Notes under the pieces: model-generated
Told to the model about the DNA's origin: nothing
The model's input: the letters and a program-made list of their open reading frames with translations, nothing else
The model's database searches: none
DNA from: Roseovarius atlanticus
GTDB taxonomy: Bacteria > Pseudomonadota > Alphaproteobacteria > Rhodobacterales > Rhodobacteraceae
Length of the DNA stretch: 64,000 nucleotides
Direction of reading: 5' to 3'
Assembly: GCF_001441615.1 (NCBI RefSeq)
Contig: NZ_LAXJ01000012.1
Location: 1-64,000, forward strand
Shown: piece after piece, positions 25,697 to 35,823 of the stretch
Position numbering within the stretch: the stretch's first letter is position 1
Layout: every line of letters starts with the position of its first letter
Position numbers and translations under genes: made by a program

Positions 25697-26884
25697 ATGA
25701 CAAGCCGCACCGAGACGACCTTTTCGCCCCCGGTGATGGAGGCGCGGCGCTGGCTGGAGGGCGTCACCTTCCCGCCCGAGCGCCCGCTGATCAACGTGAG
25801 CCAGGCCGCCCCGGTGGACCCGCCGCCCGAACAGTTGCGCAAGGTGATCGCCGAGGCCGCGCTGAACGAGCCGCAGGCGCATCTTTACGGCCCGGTTCTG
25901 GGCCGCCCCGACCTGCGCGAGGAAGTCGCCCGCCAGTGGTGCGGCGCTTACGGCGGGGCCATCGCGGCAGACCAGGTCGCCATCACCTCGGGCTGCAACC
26001 AGGCCTTTGCCGCCACCATCGCGGGGCTCTGCACCGAAGCCGACGAGGTCATCCTGCCCACCCCGTGGTACTTCAACCACAAGATGTGGCTCGACATGCA
26101 GGGCGTCACGTCGGTGCCCCTGCCCACCGATGACGCGCTGCTGCCCGACCCTGGACGGGCCGAAGCCCTGATCACGCCCCGGACGCGGGCGATTTCGCTT
26201 GTCACCCCCAACAATCCCGGCGGCGTCGAGTATCCCGCCGAACTGGTGCGGGCGTTTTTCGATCTGGCCCGCCGTCACGGCATCGCGCTGATCGTGGACG
26301 AGACCTACCGCGATTTCGACGCCCGAAGCGGCGCGCCGCATGACCTGTTCACCGATCCCTCGTGGGACGACACGCTCATTCAGCTTTATTCCTTCTCCAA
26401 GGCCTACCGCCTGACCGGCCACCGCGTGGGTGCGATGGTCGCCAGCCGCGCGCGCCTCGCCGAGGCCGAGAAGTTTCTGGACACCGTCACCATCTGCCCC
26501 AACCAGCTGGGCCAGATTGCCGCCCTGTGGGGGATGCAGAACCTTTCGCAATGGCTGGCCGGTGAGCGGGACGAGATCCTCGACCGCCGCGCGGCGATTT
26601 CCGACAACATGGCCAAGCTCAAAGGCAAGGGCTGGCGCCTCATGGGCTGTGGCGCCTATTTCGCCTATCTCCGCCATCCATTCGCCATGCCGTCCGATGA
26701 ACTGGCGCAGAAACTGGTGGCCGAGGCGGGCATCCTGCTCTTGCCCGGCACCATGTTCCAGCCCGCCGAAGCGCCCCAAGGCAAACGCGAGCTGCGCGTG
26801 GCCTTCGCCAACGTGGACCGCGCCGAAATCGGCACGCTCTTCGACCGGCTCTCGGCGCTCGACTGGCCCCTTGCTCCTCACTGA
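25697..26884 (+). CDS. Class I/II PLP-dependent aminotransferase
   Basis: 395 residues from ATG 25697, 10 bases after gpt. The PLP lysine is in LYSFSKAYRLTGHRVG. SLVTPNNPGGVEYP is the asparagine-containing cofactor loop, and the phosphate-binding arginine lies in RELRVAFANVD. It belongs to the aspartate aminotransferase superfamily. Substrate cannot be read from the sequence. The frame is open upstream across gpt but that extension is out of context. Confidence 0.85.
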   Translation: MTSRTETTFSPPVMEARRWLEGVTFPPERPLINVSQAAPVDPPPEQLRKVIAEAALNEPQAHLYGPVLGRPDLREEVARQWCGAYGGAIAADQVAITSGCNQAFAATIAGLCTEADEVILPTPWYFNHKMWLDMQGVTSVPLPTDDALLPDPGRAEALITPRTRAISLVTPNNPGGVEYPAELVRAFFDLARRHGIALIVDETYRDFDARSGAPHDLFTDPSWDDTLIQLYSFSKAYRLTGHRVGAMVASRARLAEAEKFLDTVTICPNQLGQIAALWGMQNLSQWLAGERDEILDRRAAISDNMAKLKGKGWRLMGCGAYFAYLRHPFAMPSDELAQKLVAEAGILLLPGTMFQPAEAPQGKRELRVAFANVDRAEIGTLFDRLSALDWPLAPH

Positions 26885-26935
26885 AACCGGCCTTAGACAG
26901 GCCTGAACCGCACGAGCAGCCCCGGGGGAGGCCAC

Positions 26936-28777
26936 ATGGCAGCCAAAAGCATCACGAAACCGCTTGTCTGGATCTTGATGGGTCTTCTGATCCTCGGTCT
27001 TGGCGGCTTCGGCGTCACCAGCCTGTCGGGCACCCTGCGCACCGTGGGGTCCGTGGGCGAGGCCGAGATCTCGGTCCAGGACTATTTCCAGGGCCTGCAG
27101 AACGAGATCCGCGCCGAAGAGGCCGACCGCGGCGAAAGCATCAGCTTTGCACAGGCCCAGCAATTGAACATCCCCGAAAAGGTGATGGGCCAGCTGACCG
27201 TGCAGGGTGCGCTGGACCATGAAACCATCGTCAACAACATCTCGGTGGGCGACGCGAACCTGGCCGACCAGATCACCTCGATGCGCCAGTTCACCGGCCC
27301 GGGCGGCGAGTTCGACCGCGAGGCGTACCGCTTTACCCTCGACCGCATGGGCATGAACGAATCCGAGTTCGAGGACGACATCCGCCGCGAGATCGCCCGC
27401 AGCTTCATCCAGGCCGCGGTGCTGTCGGGCGTCACCATGCCCGAGGCCTATACCGACACCGTCAAGCAATACCTGGGCGAACGGCGCGGCATCGAATGGG
27501 CCATCCTGGAACGTGGCGACCTGGAGGTCGGCGTGCCCGACCCCACCGAGGAAGAGCTGGCCGCGTACCATTCGGAAAACGAGGCGCAGTTCACCCGCCC
27601 CGAGCTGAAGCGCATCACCTACGCGCTTCTGACGCCCGAGATGATCCTCGACACGGTCGAAGTGGACGAAGAGGCGCTGCGCGAGGCCTATGAGGCGCGA
27701 CGCGACGAGTTCGTGCAGCCCGAGCGCCGGCTGGTGGAACGGCTGGTCTTTTCCGACACCGAAGCCGCCGAGGCCGCGATGACCCGGCTGGACGAGGGCG
27801 AGGCGAGCTTCGAGGATCTGGTGGCCGAACGCGGGCTGGACCTGGCCGACACCGACATGGGCACCGTCACCGCCGCCGATCTGGGCGAGGCCGCCGACAC
27901 CGTGTTTCAGGCCGCCCCGTCCGAAGTGGTCGGCCCCCTGCCCAGCAGCGTCGGCCCCGCGCTTTTCCGTGTGAACGCGGTGCTTCAGGCGCAAGAGACC
28001 ACCTTTGAAGAGGCCGAGCCGGAGCTGCGCGACATCATCGCCGCCGACCGCGCCCGCCGCGTGGTCGAAGGCCGCGTCGATGCGGTCGACGACCTTCTGG
28101 CCGGTGGCGCCACCATCGAAGACCTGGGCGCCGAGACCGCGATGCGCGTCGACCAGATCGACTGGCACCCGGGCATGTCCGAGGATATCGCCGCCTACGA
28201 GGGCTTTCGCGCCGCCGCCGCAAACCTCAGCGCGGACGACTATCCCGAAGTGATCGAGTTGGAGGATGGCGGCATCTTCGCCATGCGCCTGGACGAGGTC
28301 GTGCCCCCCACCCTGCAACCGCTGGACGAGGTGCGCGACGCCGTCACCGAGGCCTGGACCCAGACCAAAATCAACGAACTGCTGCGAGAACAGGTGGCCG
28401 GTAAGGTCGGCCGCCTCGCCACCGGCGAAAGCTTCGAGGATGTCGAGCTGACCGTGGATGGCAGCGAAGAGGTGACCCGCCGCGGCTTTATCGATCAAGC
28501 GCCGCAGGAATTCATCCAGACCGTCTTTGGCATGGAGGCGGGCGAGGTCGAGGTGATCAACGGCAATGGCCGCATCTTCGTGCTGAAGCTCAACACGATC
28601 GAGCCGCCCGACCCCGAGGATGGCGACCTGCAACAGATCGACCAGTTCCTGCGCAACGAGACGGCGGGCAGCCTCTCGCAGGATCTCTTCCAGGTTCTGG
28701 CCAACGACATCCGCACCCGCGCCGGGGTCAGTTTCGACCAGGGCGCGCTCAACGCCGTGCACAACAACTTTCAGTAA
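26936..28777 (+). CDS. ppiD: PpiD-like peptidyl-prolyl isomerase, membrane-anchored
   Basis: 613 residues. A single N-terminal membrane anchor (about 10-32) leads to a SurA/PpiD-type N-domain (about 35-190). A parvulin-like domain follows (about 250-350, including EASFEDLVAERG and SEVVGPLPSSVGPALFRV) and a long C-terminal helical part completes it. It folds exported outer-membrane proteins on the periplasmic side. It lies directly upstream of trpE, an arrangement seen in related genomes. Confidence 0.85.
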   Translation: MAAKSITKPLVWILMGLLILGLGGFGVTSLSGTLRTVGSVGEAEISVQDYFQGLQNEIRAEEADRGESISFAQAQQLNIPEKVMGQLTVQGALDHETIVNNISVGDANLADQITSMRQFTGPGGEFDREAYRFTLDRMGMNESEFEDDIRREIARSFIQAAVLSGVTMPEAYTDTVKQYLGERRGIEWAILERGDLEVGVPDPTEEELAAYHSENEAQFTRPELKRITYALLTPEMILDTVEVDEEALREAYEARRDEFVQPERRLVERLVFSDTEAAEAAMTRLDEGEASFEDLVAERGLDLADTDMGTVTAADLGEAADTVFQAAPSEVVGPLPSSVGPALFRVNAVLQAQETTFEEAEPELRDIIAADRARRVVEGRVDAVDDLLAGGATIEDLGAETAMRVDQIDWHPGMSEDIAAYEGFRAAAANLSADDYPEVIELEDGGIFAMRLDEVVPPTLQPLDEVRDAVTEAWTQTKINELLREQVAGKVGRLATGESFEDVELTVDGSEEVTRRGFIDQAPQEFIQTVFGMEAGEVEVINGNGRIFVLKLNTIEPPDPEDGDLQQIDQFLRNETAGSLSQDLFQVLANDIRTRAGVSFDQGALNAVHNNFQ

Positions 28778-28788
28778 GGGCGCCACCG

Positions 28789-30300
28789 TTGGACCTGACC
28801 CCGTCATTCGAGGATTTCGCCAAAGGCCACGAGGCCGGGCAGAACCAGGTCGTCTATGCCCGGCTGGCCGCCGATCTGGACACGCCGGTGTCGCTGATGC
28901 TGAAGCTGACGGGCGCGGCCCGCGATGCCTTCCTGCTGGAGTCGGTGACGGGCGGCGAGGTGCGCGGGCGCTATTCCATGATCGGGATGAAGCCCGACCT
29001 GATCTGGCAGTGCCACGGGCAGACCAGCCGCATCAACCGGCAGGCACGTTTCGACAGCGACGCGTTTGAACCGCTGGAGGGCTCGCCGCTCGACACGCTG
29101 CGCGCGCTGATCGCCGAAAGCCGGATCGACCTGCCCGAGGGCCTGCCCGCCGCCAGCGCCGGCCTCTTCGGCTATCTGGGCTATGACATGATCCGGCTGG
29201 TCGAACACCTGCCGGATGTGAACCCTGACCCGCTGGGCCTGCCCGATGCGGTGATGATCCGCCCCTCGGTGGTTGCCGTGTTGGACGGGGTCAAGGGCGA
29301 GGTGATCGTCGTGGCCCCCGCCTGGGTCAGCGACGGGCAAAGCCCGCGCGCGGCCTATGCCCAGGCCGCCGAGCGGGTGATGGACGCGGTGCGCGATCTG
29401 GAACGCGCCCTGCCCCAGCAGGCCCGCGACCTGGGCGATGCGCACGAGGTGGGCGAGCCGGTCAGCAACTTCACCCGCGACGGCTACAAGGCCGCGGTGG
29501 AACAGGCCAAGGAATACATCCGCGCGGGCGACATCTTTCAGGTCGTGCCCAGCCAGCGCTGGACGCAGGACTTTCCGCAGCCGCCCTTCGCGCTCTATCG
29601 CAGCCTGCGGCGCACCAACCCGTCGCCCTTCATGTTCTATTTCAACTTCGGCGGTTTCCAGGTGGTGGGCGCCAGCCCCGAAATCCTGGTGCGGGTAATG
29701 AAGGGCGAGGTCACGATCCGGCCCATTGCCGGCACAAGGCCGCGCGGTGCCACGCCCGAGCAGGACCGCGCCAACGAAGCCGACCTGCTGGGCGATCAAA
29801 AGGAACTGGCCGAGCACCTGATGCTGCTGGACCTGGGCCGCAATGATGTGGGCCGCGTGGCGAAAATCGGCACGGTGCGCCCCACCGAGGAATTCATCAT
29901 CGAACGCTACAGCCACGTCATGCATATCGTGTCGAATGTGGTGGGCGAGTTGTCAGACGACCACGACGCCCTGTCTGCCCTGCTGGCCGGCCTGCCGGCG
30001 GGCACGGTCAGTGGCGCGCCCAAGGTCCGCGCGATGGAGATCATCGACGAGCTGGAGCCGGAAAAGCGCGGCGTCTACGGCGGCGGCGTGGGCTATTTCA
30101 GCTGCACCGGCGACATGGATGTCTGCATCGCCCTGCGCACCGCTGTGGTCAAGGACGGCAAGCTGTATATCCAGGCGGGCGGCGGCGTGGTCTATGACAG
30201 CGACGCCGAGGCCGAGTACATGGAAACCGTCCACAAATCCAACGCCATCCGCCGCGCCGCCGCCGATGCCACCCGCTTCACCGGCAATGGCAACACGTAG
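28789..30300 (+). CDS. trpE: Anthranilate synthase component I
   Basis: 503 residues. With TrpG it converts chorismate to anthranilate, the first step of tryptophan synthesis. Conserved chorismate-site segments are PEILVRV, IAGTRPRG, LLDLGRNDVGRVAKIGTV and ALLAGLPAGTVSGAPKVRAME. The start is a TTG with AAGGG about 9 bases upstream. Its stop codon lies inside a partial copy of the REP-like element found at 62-63 kb. TrpG, TrpD and TrpC are 2.6 kb away, so the pathway genes are split. Confidence 0.94.
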   Translation: MDLTPSFEDFAKGHEAGQNQVVYARLAADLDTPVSLMLKLTGAARDAFLLESVTGGEVRGRYSMIGMKPDLIWQCHGQTSRINRQARFDSDAFEPLEGSPLDTLRALIAESRIDLPEGLPAASAGLFGYLGYDMIRLVEHLPDVNPDPLGLPDAVMIRPSVVAVLDGVKGEVIVVAPAWVSDGQSPRAAYAQAAERVMDAVRDLERALPQQARDLGDAHEVGEPVSNFTRDGYKAAVEQAKEYIRAGDIFQVVPSQRWTQDFPQPPFALYRSLRRTNPSPFMFYFNFGGFQVVGASPEILVRVMKGEVTIRPIAGTRPRGATPEQDRANEADLLGDQKELAEHLMLLDLGRNDVGRVAKIGTVRPTEEFIIERYSHVMHIVSNVVGELSDDHDALSALLAGLPAGTVSGAPKVRAMEIIDELEPEKRGVYGGGVGYFSCTGDMDVCIALRTAVVKDGKLYIQAGGGVVYDSDAEAEYMETVHKSNAIRRAAADATRFTGNGNT

Positions 30301-30319
30301 GGTGGGGTTTCACCCCACC
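30297..30319. repeat. Half copy of the 59-bp GTAGG...CCTAC element
   Basis: This is the left hairpin arm only (GTAGGGTGGGG, then CCCCACC). The right arm is missing. It overlaps the trpE stop codon. Confidence 0.6.
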
Positions 30320-30333
30320 ACTCTCCACCCCCC

Positions 30334-30882
30334 ATGCTGATCCTCTTCAACAAACCCATGGGCGTCCTGTCGCAGTTCACCGACAAGGGCACCGAGGACA
30401 GCCCCCGCCCCACGCTTTCGGCCTATATCGACATCCCCGGCGTCTATCCCGCCGGGCGGCTCGACCGCGACAGCGAGGGGCTGCTCTTGCTGACCGACGA
30501 CGGCAAGCTTCAGGCGCGCCTGTCGAACCCGAAGTTCAAGACCGAGAAAACCTATCTGGTGCAGGTCGAGGGCGAGCCCGACGACGACGCCCTTAACGCG
30601 CTGGCCCGGGGCGTCACGCTCAAGGACGGCCCCACACGCCCCGCGAAAGCGCGCCGGATCGACCCGCCTGACCTCTGGGAGCGTGACCCGCCTGTCCGGT
30701 TCCGCAAATCCGTGCCCGATTGCTGGCTGGAGATGACCATATCCGAAGGCCGCAACCGCCAGGTCCGCCGCATGACGGCACATGTGGGCCACCCCACCCT
30801 GCGGCTGGTGCGCTGGCGCGTGGGGGATTTCACGCTGGACGGGATCGCGCCCGGGGAATGGAAGGCCGTTGTCGGCAGGTGA
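30334..30882 (+). CDS. rluE: 23S rRNA pseudouridine synthase, RluE type
   Basis: 182 residues of the RsuA/RluB/E/F family without an S4 domain, which points to RluE (uridine 2457 of 23S rRNA in E. coli). The catalytic aspartate is in [29 protein letters not shown] opens the protein, and the C-terminal [10 protein letters not shown] is a family signature. It begins 33 bases after trpE. Confidence 0.85.
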   Translation: MLILFNKPMGVLSQFTDKGTEDSPRPTLSAYIDIPGVYPAGRLDRDSEGLLLLTDDGKLQARLSNPKFKTEKTYLVQVEGEPDDDALNALARGVTLKDGPTRPAKARRIDPPDLWERDPPVRFRKSVPDCWLEMTISEGRNRQVRRMTAHVGHPTLRLVRWRVGDFTLDGIAPGEWKAVVGR

Positions 30883-31227
30883 GCGCAGAGCGTGGTGCGT
30901 CTCGGGTGATCTGTCAGAGCCCCTTGAGACATCGGTGTGGCGCCCCCAGCCGGTTAACAGCCGCGAAGCGGCCCGGCCATCGTCAGCCCCTCCTACGGGC
31001 TGGCGATTTGGCAAAGGCTGGGCGCAACAATCATTCTGGGGATGTATTTGGCAGGCATAAAGTGCTTCAGAATTGCCGTCGGATCGCCATCCCAGGGGCT
31101 GACGCTCGCCTACGTCGTGAATGGCACCAGAGTCCGCTTCGCCGACCTTTCGAAACAAGCACCCGCGCGGAATCAACGTGCAGCTTGCTGCACCGCCGCG
31201 CATCGCCGTACCGCCAACCGGACGTCC
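30883..31227. other. Intergenic region, no gene recognised
   Basis: 345 bases between rluE and the convergent deacetylase. Open frames here have no domain, ribosome site or coding character. No terminator hairpin with a T run was seen. Confidence 0.5.
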
Positions 31228-32787
31228 CTACTCCGCCGTCAGCACCGCAGACACCGGCGCCAGCGCCACGCTGGCCGCGCGGTCCTGCAAGCCCCACAAG
31301 AGCAGCGCGCTGATCGTGTCGGGGCGCAGGCGGCCCACCATGATCACGCCGCCCTCTTCCTGGCCCGCGCGGAACGCGGCCTGGTCCAGGAACCGGCGCA
31401 CCGCGCTGGCGTTCTGGCCGTTCGAGTCGAAATCGCGGAACACCGTGGCCGAAGGCACGCCCTCGCGCGCGATCAGCTTCTGCGCGGTGTTCAGCCCGTT
31501 GGGAAACATCACCAGCCCGTGGCCGCTGTCCTTGAGGATCGGCGCCAGCTGCTCGGCGGCCTCGCGGCTGGATTGCAGGCCGGTCCCCGTGCCCTCGAAC
31601 ACCGCCACGGCCTCGGGGACCGCGTCCAGCAGGACACTCATCGAGGTTTCGGCATCGCTCGCGGCGGCGTTCTGCGGCAGGTTCACCATGGCCAGCACCT
31701 CCATCCCCGCCGCGCGGTACGTGGCGGCGGTCTGGGCCGCGTCGGGGCGCGATGCGTCGACCGCAAAGCTGAGCGGATAGGGAAAATCCGCCAGCGCGGC
31801 GGGACCAATCGGGCTGGTGCCGTCGTCGATCAGGATGATCGACATCAGCGGCTTGTTCTCGGGGTTCTCGAATTCGGCGGCATAGCGCCGGACCGGCGGC
31901 AGGGCTTCGGCTTCTTCGACTGCGTCTTCGGCTGCGGCCTCGGCGGGCTCTGGCTCTGCCTCGGGATCGGGCGCGGGGTCAAGCGCGGTGGGCAGTCGGT
32001 TGGTGGTCACGCCTTCGGCGATGTCGCCGATCGTGCCGGTCGTGCCGGTCTCCGTCTCCTCGGTCTCCGTCTCCTCGGGCGCGGCCTCCTCGGGTGCGGC
32101 CTCTGCCGCTGCTTCACCCGCCTCTGCCGAAGGTGCCGCCGGCGCCTGCGGGGCATCGACGACCGGCTCGTCCTCGGCCTCCGGCGTCGCCGCATCGGTT
32201 TCGGCCTCCGCCTGCGTTTCGCCGTTCGCCTCGGGGTCCGCATCGCTGTCGGCCTCAGGCGTGGCCGTCCCTTCGGTCCCGGCCTGCGGCGCGGGGAAGG
32301 CCGCACTGTCCTCTTCGGCCTCTGGCACCACCGGCTGTGCCGGTTCGGTCGAGATCGACAGGTCATCCTCGCCCGCCGGCGCCTCGGGCGCCTGGGCCTG
32401 CGGGTTGGGCAAAACCGGCTCTTCGGTGCCGACAGTGACGCCGGTTTCGCCCTCGGGCGTCTCCGGCGCGCTCAGCGCGGCCTCGGGCTGGCCGGTTTCG
32501 GGCTGCCCCGACGAGGTCGTGTCGGCACCGTCCATCGAACTCAGGTCATCAGGCTCGGGCGCGGTCACCTGCGGCACGGCGTCGGGCGTGGGCGTGTCCT
32601 GCAACTGCGGCAGCGAGGCCGCGTCGTCGTCGCGCGACTGGTCGAACTCGGACCCGGGCGGCACCTCGACCGGCGTCGCCTGAGGCGGGGTATCGCCCGG
32701 CATCCCGCTCAGCACCGAGGCCCCGGCCAGAAGCACTCCCGACAAGGCCGTTCCAGATACCAGTCCGGCAAGAAATCCGCGTAACAC
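31228..32787 (-). CDS. Divergent polysaccharide deacetylase family protein with long acidic linker
   Basis: 519 residues. An N-terminal membrane anchor (about 5-27) precedes a low-complexity region (about 30-290) made almost wholly of Ala, Pro, Glu, Asp, Thr and Gly. A C-terminal divergent polysaccharide deacetylase domain (about 300-515) contains MSIILIDDG, YPLSFAVDAS and GHGLVMFPNGLN. The family (YibQ-like) is periplasmic and usually lies with division or cell-wall genes; its activity is not settled. The linker is long enough to span much of the periplasm. Confidence 0.8.
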   Translation of the reverse strand: MLRGFLAGLVSGTALSGVLLAGASVLSGMPGDTPPQATPVEVPPGSEFDQSRDDDAASLPQLQDTPTPDAVPQVTAPEPDDLSSMDGADTTSSGQPETGQPEAALSAPETPEGETGVTVGTEEPVLPNPQAQAPEAPAGEDDLSISTEPAQPVVPEAEEDSAAFPAPQAGTEGTATPEADSDADPEANGETQAEAETDAATPEAEDEPVVDAPQAPAAPSAEAGEAAAEAAPEEAAPEETETEETETGTTGTIGDIAEGVTTNRLPTALDPAPDPEAEPEPAEAAAEDAVEEAEALPPVRRYAAEFENPENKPLMSIILIDDGTSPIGPAALADFPYPLSFAVDASRPDAAQTAATYRAAGMEVLAMVNLPQNAAASDAETSMSVLLDAVPEAVAVFEGTGTGLQSSREAAEQLAPILKDSGHGLVMFPNGLNTAQKLIAREGVPSATVFRDFDSNGQNASAVRRFLDQAAFRAGQEEGGVIMVGRLRPDTISALLLWGLQDRAASVALAPVSAVLTAE

Positions 32788-32909
32788 TGCTTTTGCCCTC
32801 TTATTTCTTTCTTAACAGTTTTGCGCCTCTTGACCCTGCCGCGCAACCCTGAGCATCTATACCCCGATTGAAAGGTCGGGTCATAGGCCCGAAATGACAC
32901 GGCACAGAC

Positions 32910-32931
32910 GGGAAATTGGCGGGAAATTGGC
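32910..32931. repeat. Tandem 11-bp duplication before trpG
   Basis: GGGAAATTGGC occurs twice in direct tandem (32910-32920 and 32921-32931), ending three bases before the trpG start codon. Confidence 0.8.
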
Positions 32932-32934
32932 GAC

Positions 32935-33516
32935 ATGCTGCTGCTTATCGATAACTACGACAGTTTCACCTACAACCTCGTGCAATATGTGGGCGAGCTG
33001 GGCGCGGACGTACAGGTGCACCGCAACGACGCCCTGAACGTGCAAGAGGCGATGGCGATGAAGCCGGCGGGTATCCTGCTGTCGCCCGGCCCCGGCACGC
33101 CGTCGCAGGCGGGCATCTGCAAGGCGCTGATCGAGGCGGCGGCGGACACGGGCACGCCCCTTCTGGGGGTCTGCCTGGGCCATCAGGCCATCGGCGAGGT
33201 CTTCGGCGGCACGGTCACGCGCCATACCGATATCGTGCATGGCAAGATGGGCACGATGCACCACACCGCCTCGGGCGTCTTTGCCGGGCTGCCCACGCCC
33301 TTCGAGGCGACGCGCTATCACTCCCTCGTCGTGGCGCGCGACACCTGCCCCGATGTGCTTGATATCACGGCAGAGCTTGAGGACGGCACGATCATGGGCC
33401 TGCAACACAAATCGCTGCCCATCCACGGCGTGCAATTCCACCCCGAATCGATCCGCTCGCAGCATGGTCACGCCCTGCTGAAGAATTTCCTCGACGTGAT
33501 GAAGGTGCCCGCGTGA
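32935..33516 (+). CDS. trpG: Anthranilate synthase component II (glutamine amidotransferase)
   Basis: 193 residues, a class I glutamine amidotransferase that feeds ammonia to TrpE. The catalytic cysteine is in [13 protein letters not shown]. The His-Glu pair is in [24 protein letters not shown] is the characteristic start. It may also serve p-aminobenzoate synthesis. The stop overlaps the trpD start (GTGA). An 11-bp tandem repeat occupies the ribosome-binding region. Confidence 0.93.
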   Translation: MLLLIDNYDSFTYNLVQYVGELGADVQVHRNDALNVQEAMAMKPAGILLSPGPGTPSQAGICKALIEAAADTGTPLLGVCLGHQAIGEVFGGTVTRHTDIVHGKMGTMHHTASGVFAGLPTPFEATRYHSLVVARDTCPDVLDITAELEDGTIMGLQHKSLPIHGVQFHPESIRSQHGHALLKNFLDVMKVPA

Positions 33517-34535
33517 GCGACAGCCTGAAGCCCCTGATCGGCGCCGCCGCCGACCGCCCCCTGACCCGGGACGAGGCCGAGGCGGCCTTTACCACCCTCT
33601 TCGAGGGCGAGGCGACGCCGGCGCAGATGGGCGGCTTCCTGATGGCCCTGCGCACGCGCGGCGAGACGGTGGACGAATACGCCGCCGCCGCCGCCGTGAT
33701 GCGCGCCAAGTGCAACAAGGTCCGCGCGCCCAAGGGGGCGATGGACATCGTCGGCACCGGCGGCGACGGCAAGGGCACGCTGAATATCTCGACCGCCACC
33801 GCCTTTGTCGTCGCGGGCGCGGGCGTGCCCGTGGCCAAGCACGGCAACCGCAACCTCAGTTCCAAGTCCGGCGCGGCCGATGCGCTCACGCAGATGGGTG
33901 TCAACGTAATGGTTGGCCCGGATGTGGTTGAGAAGGCTTTGGAAAACGCCGGCATCGCCTTTATGATGGCGCCCATGCATCACCCGGCCATGGCCCATGT
34001 CGGCCCAGTGCGCGCCGAACTTGGGACGCGCACGATCTTCAATATCCTTGGGCCCCTCACCAACCCGGCGGGCGTCAAACGCCAGCTGACCGGCGCGTTC
34101 AGTCCCGACCTCATCCGCCCCATGGCCGAAACCCTGGGCAAGCTCGGCTCCGAACGGGCCTGGCTGGTCCACGGCGGCGATGGCACCGACGAACTGAGCA
34201 TCTCCGCCCCCAGCCAGCTGGCCGCGCTGGAAGAAGACGGCACCATCCGCGAGGCCGAGATTCACCCCGAAGACGCCGGCCTGCCCGTCCACCCGTTCGA
34301 GGATATCCTGGGCGGCACGCCCGAGGAAAACGGCCGCGCCTTCCGTGCCCTGCTGGACGGCGCGCCGGGCGCCTACCGCGACGCCGTGCTGCTGAACGCC
34401 GCCGCGGCGCTGGTGGTGGCGGGCCACGCGAGCGACCTCAAACAAGGCGTCGAACAGGCCCGCGACAGCATCGACAGCGGCGCCGCGAAATCGCGCATCG
34501 AAACCCTTGCCAGAATAACGTCGGAGGCCGCATGA
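33513..34535 (+). CDS. trpD: Anthranilate phosphoribosyltransferase
   Basis: 340 residues, GTG start in the GTGA overlap with trpG. It joins anthranilate to PRPP. The PRPP loop [14 protein letters not shown] and the anthranilate-site [15 protein letters not shown] are intact. It overlaps trpC by ATGA, so trpGDC are translationally coupled. Confidence 0.94.
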   Translation: MSDSLKPLIGAAADRPLTRDEAEAAFTTLFEGEATPAQMGGFLMALRTRGETVDEYAAAAAVMRAKCNKVRAPKGAMDIVGTGGDGKGTLNISTATAFVVAGAGVPVAKHGNRNLSSKSGAADALTQMGVNVMVGPDVVEKALENAGIAFMMAPMHHPAMAHVGPVRAELGTRTIFNILGPLTNPAGVKRQLTGAFSPDLIRPMAETLGKLGSERAWLVHGGDGTDELSISAPSQLAALEEDGTIREAEIHPEDAGLPVHPFEDILGGTPEENGRAFRALLDGAPGAYRDAVLLNAAAALVVAGHASDLKQGVEQARDSIDSGAAKSRIETLARITSEAA

Positions 34536-35347
34536 GCACGCCATCCATCCTGGAAAAGATAAAGGCCTACAAGCTGGAGGAGATTGCCGCCGCAAAGGCC
34601 AACAAGTCCTTGGAAACGCTGGAATCCGAGGCCGCAAACGCCCCCGTTGTGCGCCCCTTCGGCGACGCGCTTTTGCAGGCCAGCAAGACCGGCTTCGGTC
34701 TGATTGCCGAGATCAAGAAGGCCAGCCCCTCCAAGGGTCTCATCCGCGAGGATTTCGACCCCGCCGCGCTGGCCGCCGCCTATGCCGAAGGCGGCGCGAC
34801 CTGCCTGTCGGTGCTGACCGACACGCCCAGTTTCCAGGGCGCGCCCGAGTACCTGGTGCAGGCCCGCGAGGCCTGCGATCTGCCGGTGCTGCGCAAGGAT
34901 TTCCTCTATGACCCCTACCAAGTGGTCGAGGCCCGCGCCTGGGGCGCCGACTGCATCCTGATCATCATGGCCTCGGTCAGCGACGCGCAGGCGATCGAGC
35001 TGGAAGAGGCCGCGCGCGAGCTTGGGATGGACGCGCTGATCGAGGTCCATAACGAGGCCGAACTGGACCGCACCGGCGTGCTGAAATCAAACCTTCTGGG
35101 CATCAACAACCGGGATCTCAACACGTTCGAGACCTCGCTCGATGTGACCAAGCGGCTGGCCCGGCTCGCACCCATCGACCACTTGCTGATCTCGGAAAGC
35201 GGGCTTTACACCAATGACGACCTGGCCGAGATGGCCCGCTACGGCACGCGCTGCTTCCTGATCGGCGAAAGCCTGATGCGGCAGAACGATGTCACCGCCG
35301 CCACACGCGATATCCTGTCGGGCAGCACCCCGGCCGCGCACGTCTGA
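34532..35347 (+). CDS. trpC: Indole-3-glycerol-phosphate synthase
   Basis: 271 residues, a TIM-barrel enzyme of tryptophan synthesis. The substrate-binding [16 protein letters not shown], catalytic [23 protein letters not shown] and SESGLYT are all present. The stop and the moaC start share one base (35347), linking tryptophan synthesis to molybdenum cofactor genes in one unit. Confidence 0.94.
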   Translation: MSTPSILEKIKAYKLEEIAAAKANKSLETLESEAANAPVVRPFGDALLQASKTGFGLIAEIKKASPSKGLIREDFDPAALAAAYAEGGATCLSVLTDTPSFQGAPEYLVQAREACDLPVLRKDFLYDPYQVVEARAWGADCILIIMASVSDAQAIELEEAARELGMDALIEVHNEAELDRTGVLKSNLLGINNRDLNTFETSLDVTKRLARLAPIDHLLISESGLYTNDDLAEMARYGTRCFLIGESLMRQNDVTAATRDILSGSTPAAHV

Positions 35348-35823
35348 TGGCCGGGCTCACGCATTTCGACGGCAAGGGCGACGCCCACATGGTCGACGTT
35401 TCGGACAAGGACGTGACGGACCGCGTCGCGGTGGCCGAGGCGCACATCAAGATGGCCCGAGAGACCTTTGATATCATTACTGAAGGCCGCGCCAAGAAGG
35501 GCGACGTTCTGTCCGTCGCCCGCCTCGCTGGCATCATGGGCGCCAAGCGCACGTCCGAGCTGATCCCGCTCTGCCACCCCTTGCCCATCGCCAAGGTCGC
35601 GGTGGAACTGACCCCCGACCCCGACCTGCCCGGCATCCGCATCACCGCCACGGTCAAGACCACTGGCCAGACCGGGGTGGAGATGGAGGCGCTGACCGCG
35701 GCCAGCACTGCGGCGCTGACGGTCTATGACATGGCCAAGGCCGTGGACCGCGCAATGGAAATCGGCGGGCTGCGCGTGGTGCTGAAAGACGGCGGAAAAT
35801 CGGGCCGTTACGAGGCCAAATGA
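35347..35823 (+). CDS. moaC: Cyclic pyranopterin monophosphate synthase accessory protein MoaC
   Basis: 158 residues. It converts the MoaA product to cyclic pyranopterin monophosphate. The conserved segments are [32 protein letters not shown] and [11 protein letters not shown]. It overlaps moeA by ATGA. Confidence 0.94.
   Translation: MAGLTHFDGKGDAHMVDVSDKDVTDRVAVAEAHIKMARETFDIITEGRAKKGDVLSVARLAGIMGAKRTSELIPLCHPLPIAKVAVELTPDPDLPGIRITATVKTTGQTGVEMEALTAASTAALTVYDMAKAVDRAMEIGGLRVVLKDGGKSGRYEAK

Noticed and set aside
25613..28807. A 1064-codon minus-strand open frame across the aminotransferase and ppiD genes
   Set aside because: The plus-strand genes have clear domains; this frame has none and is a high-G+C shadow.
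30883..31227. A small gene after rluE
   Set aside because: Open frames here lack a ribosome site and any recognisable domain.
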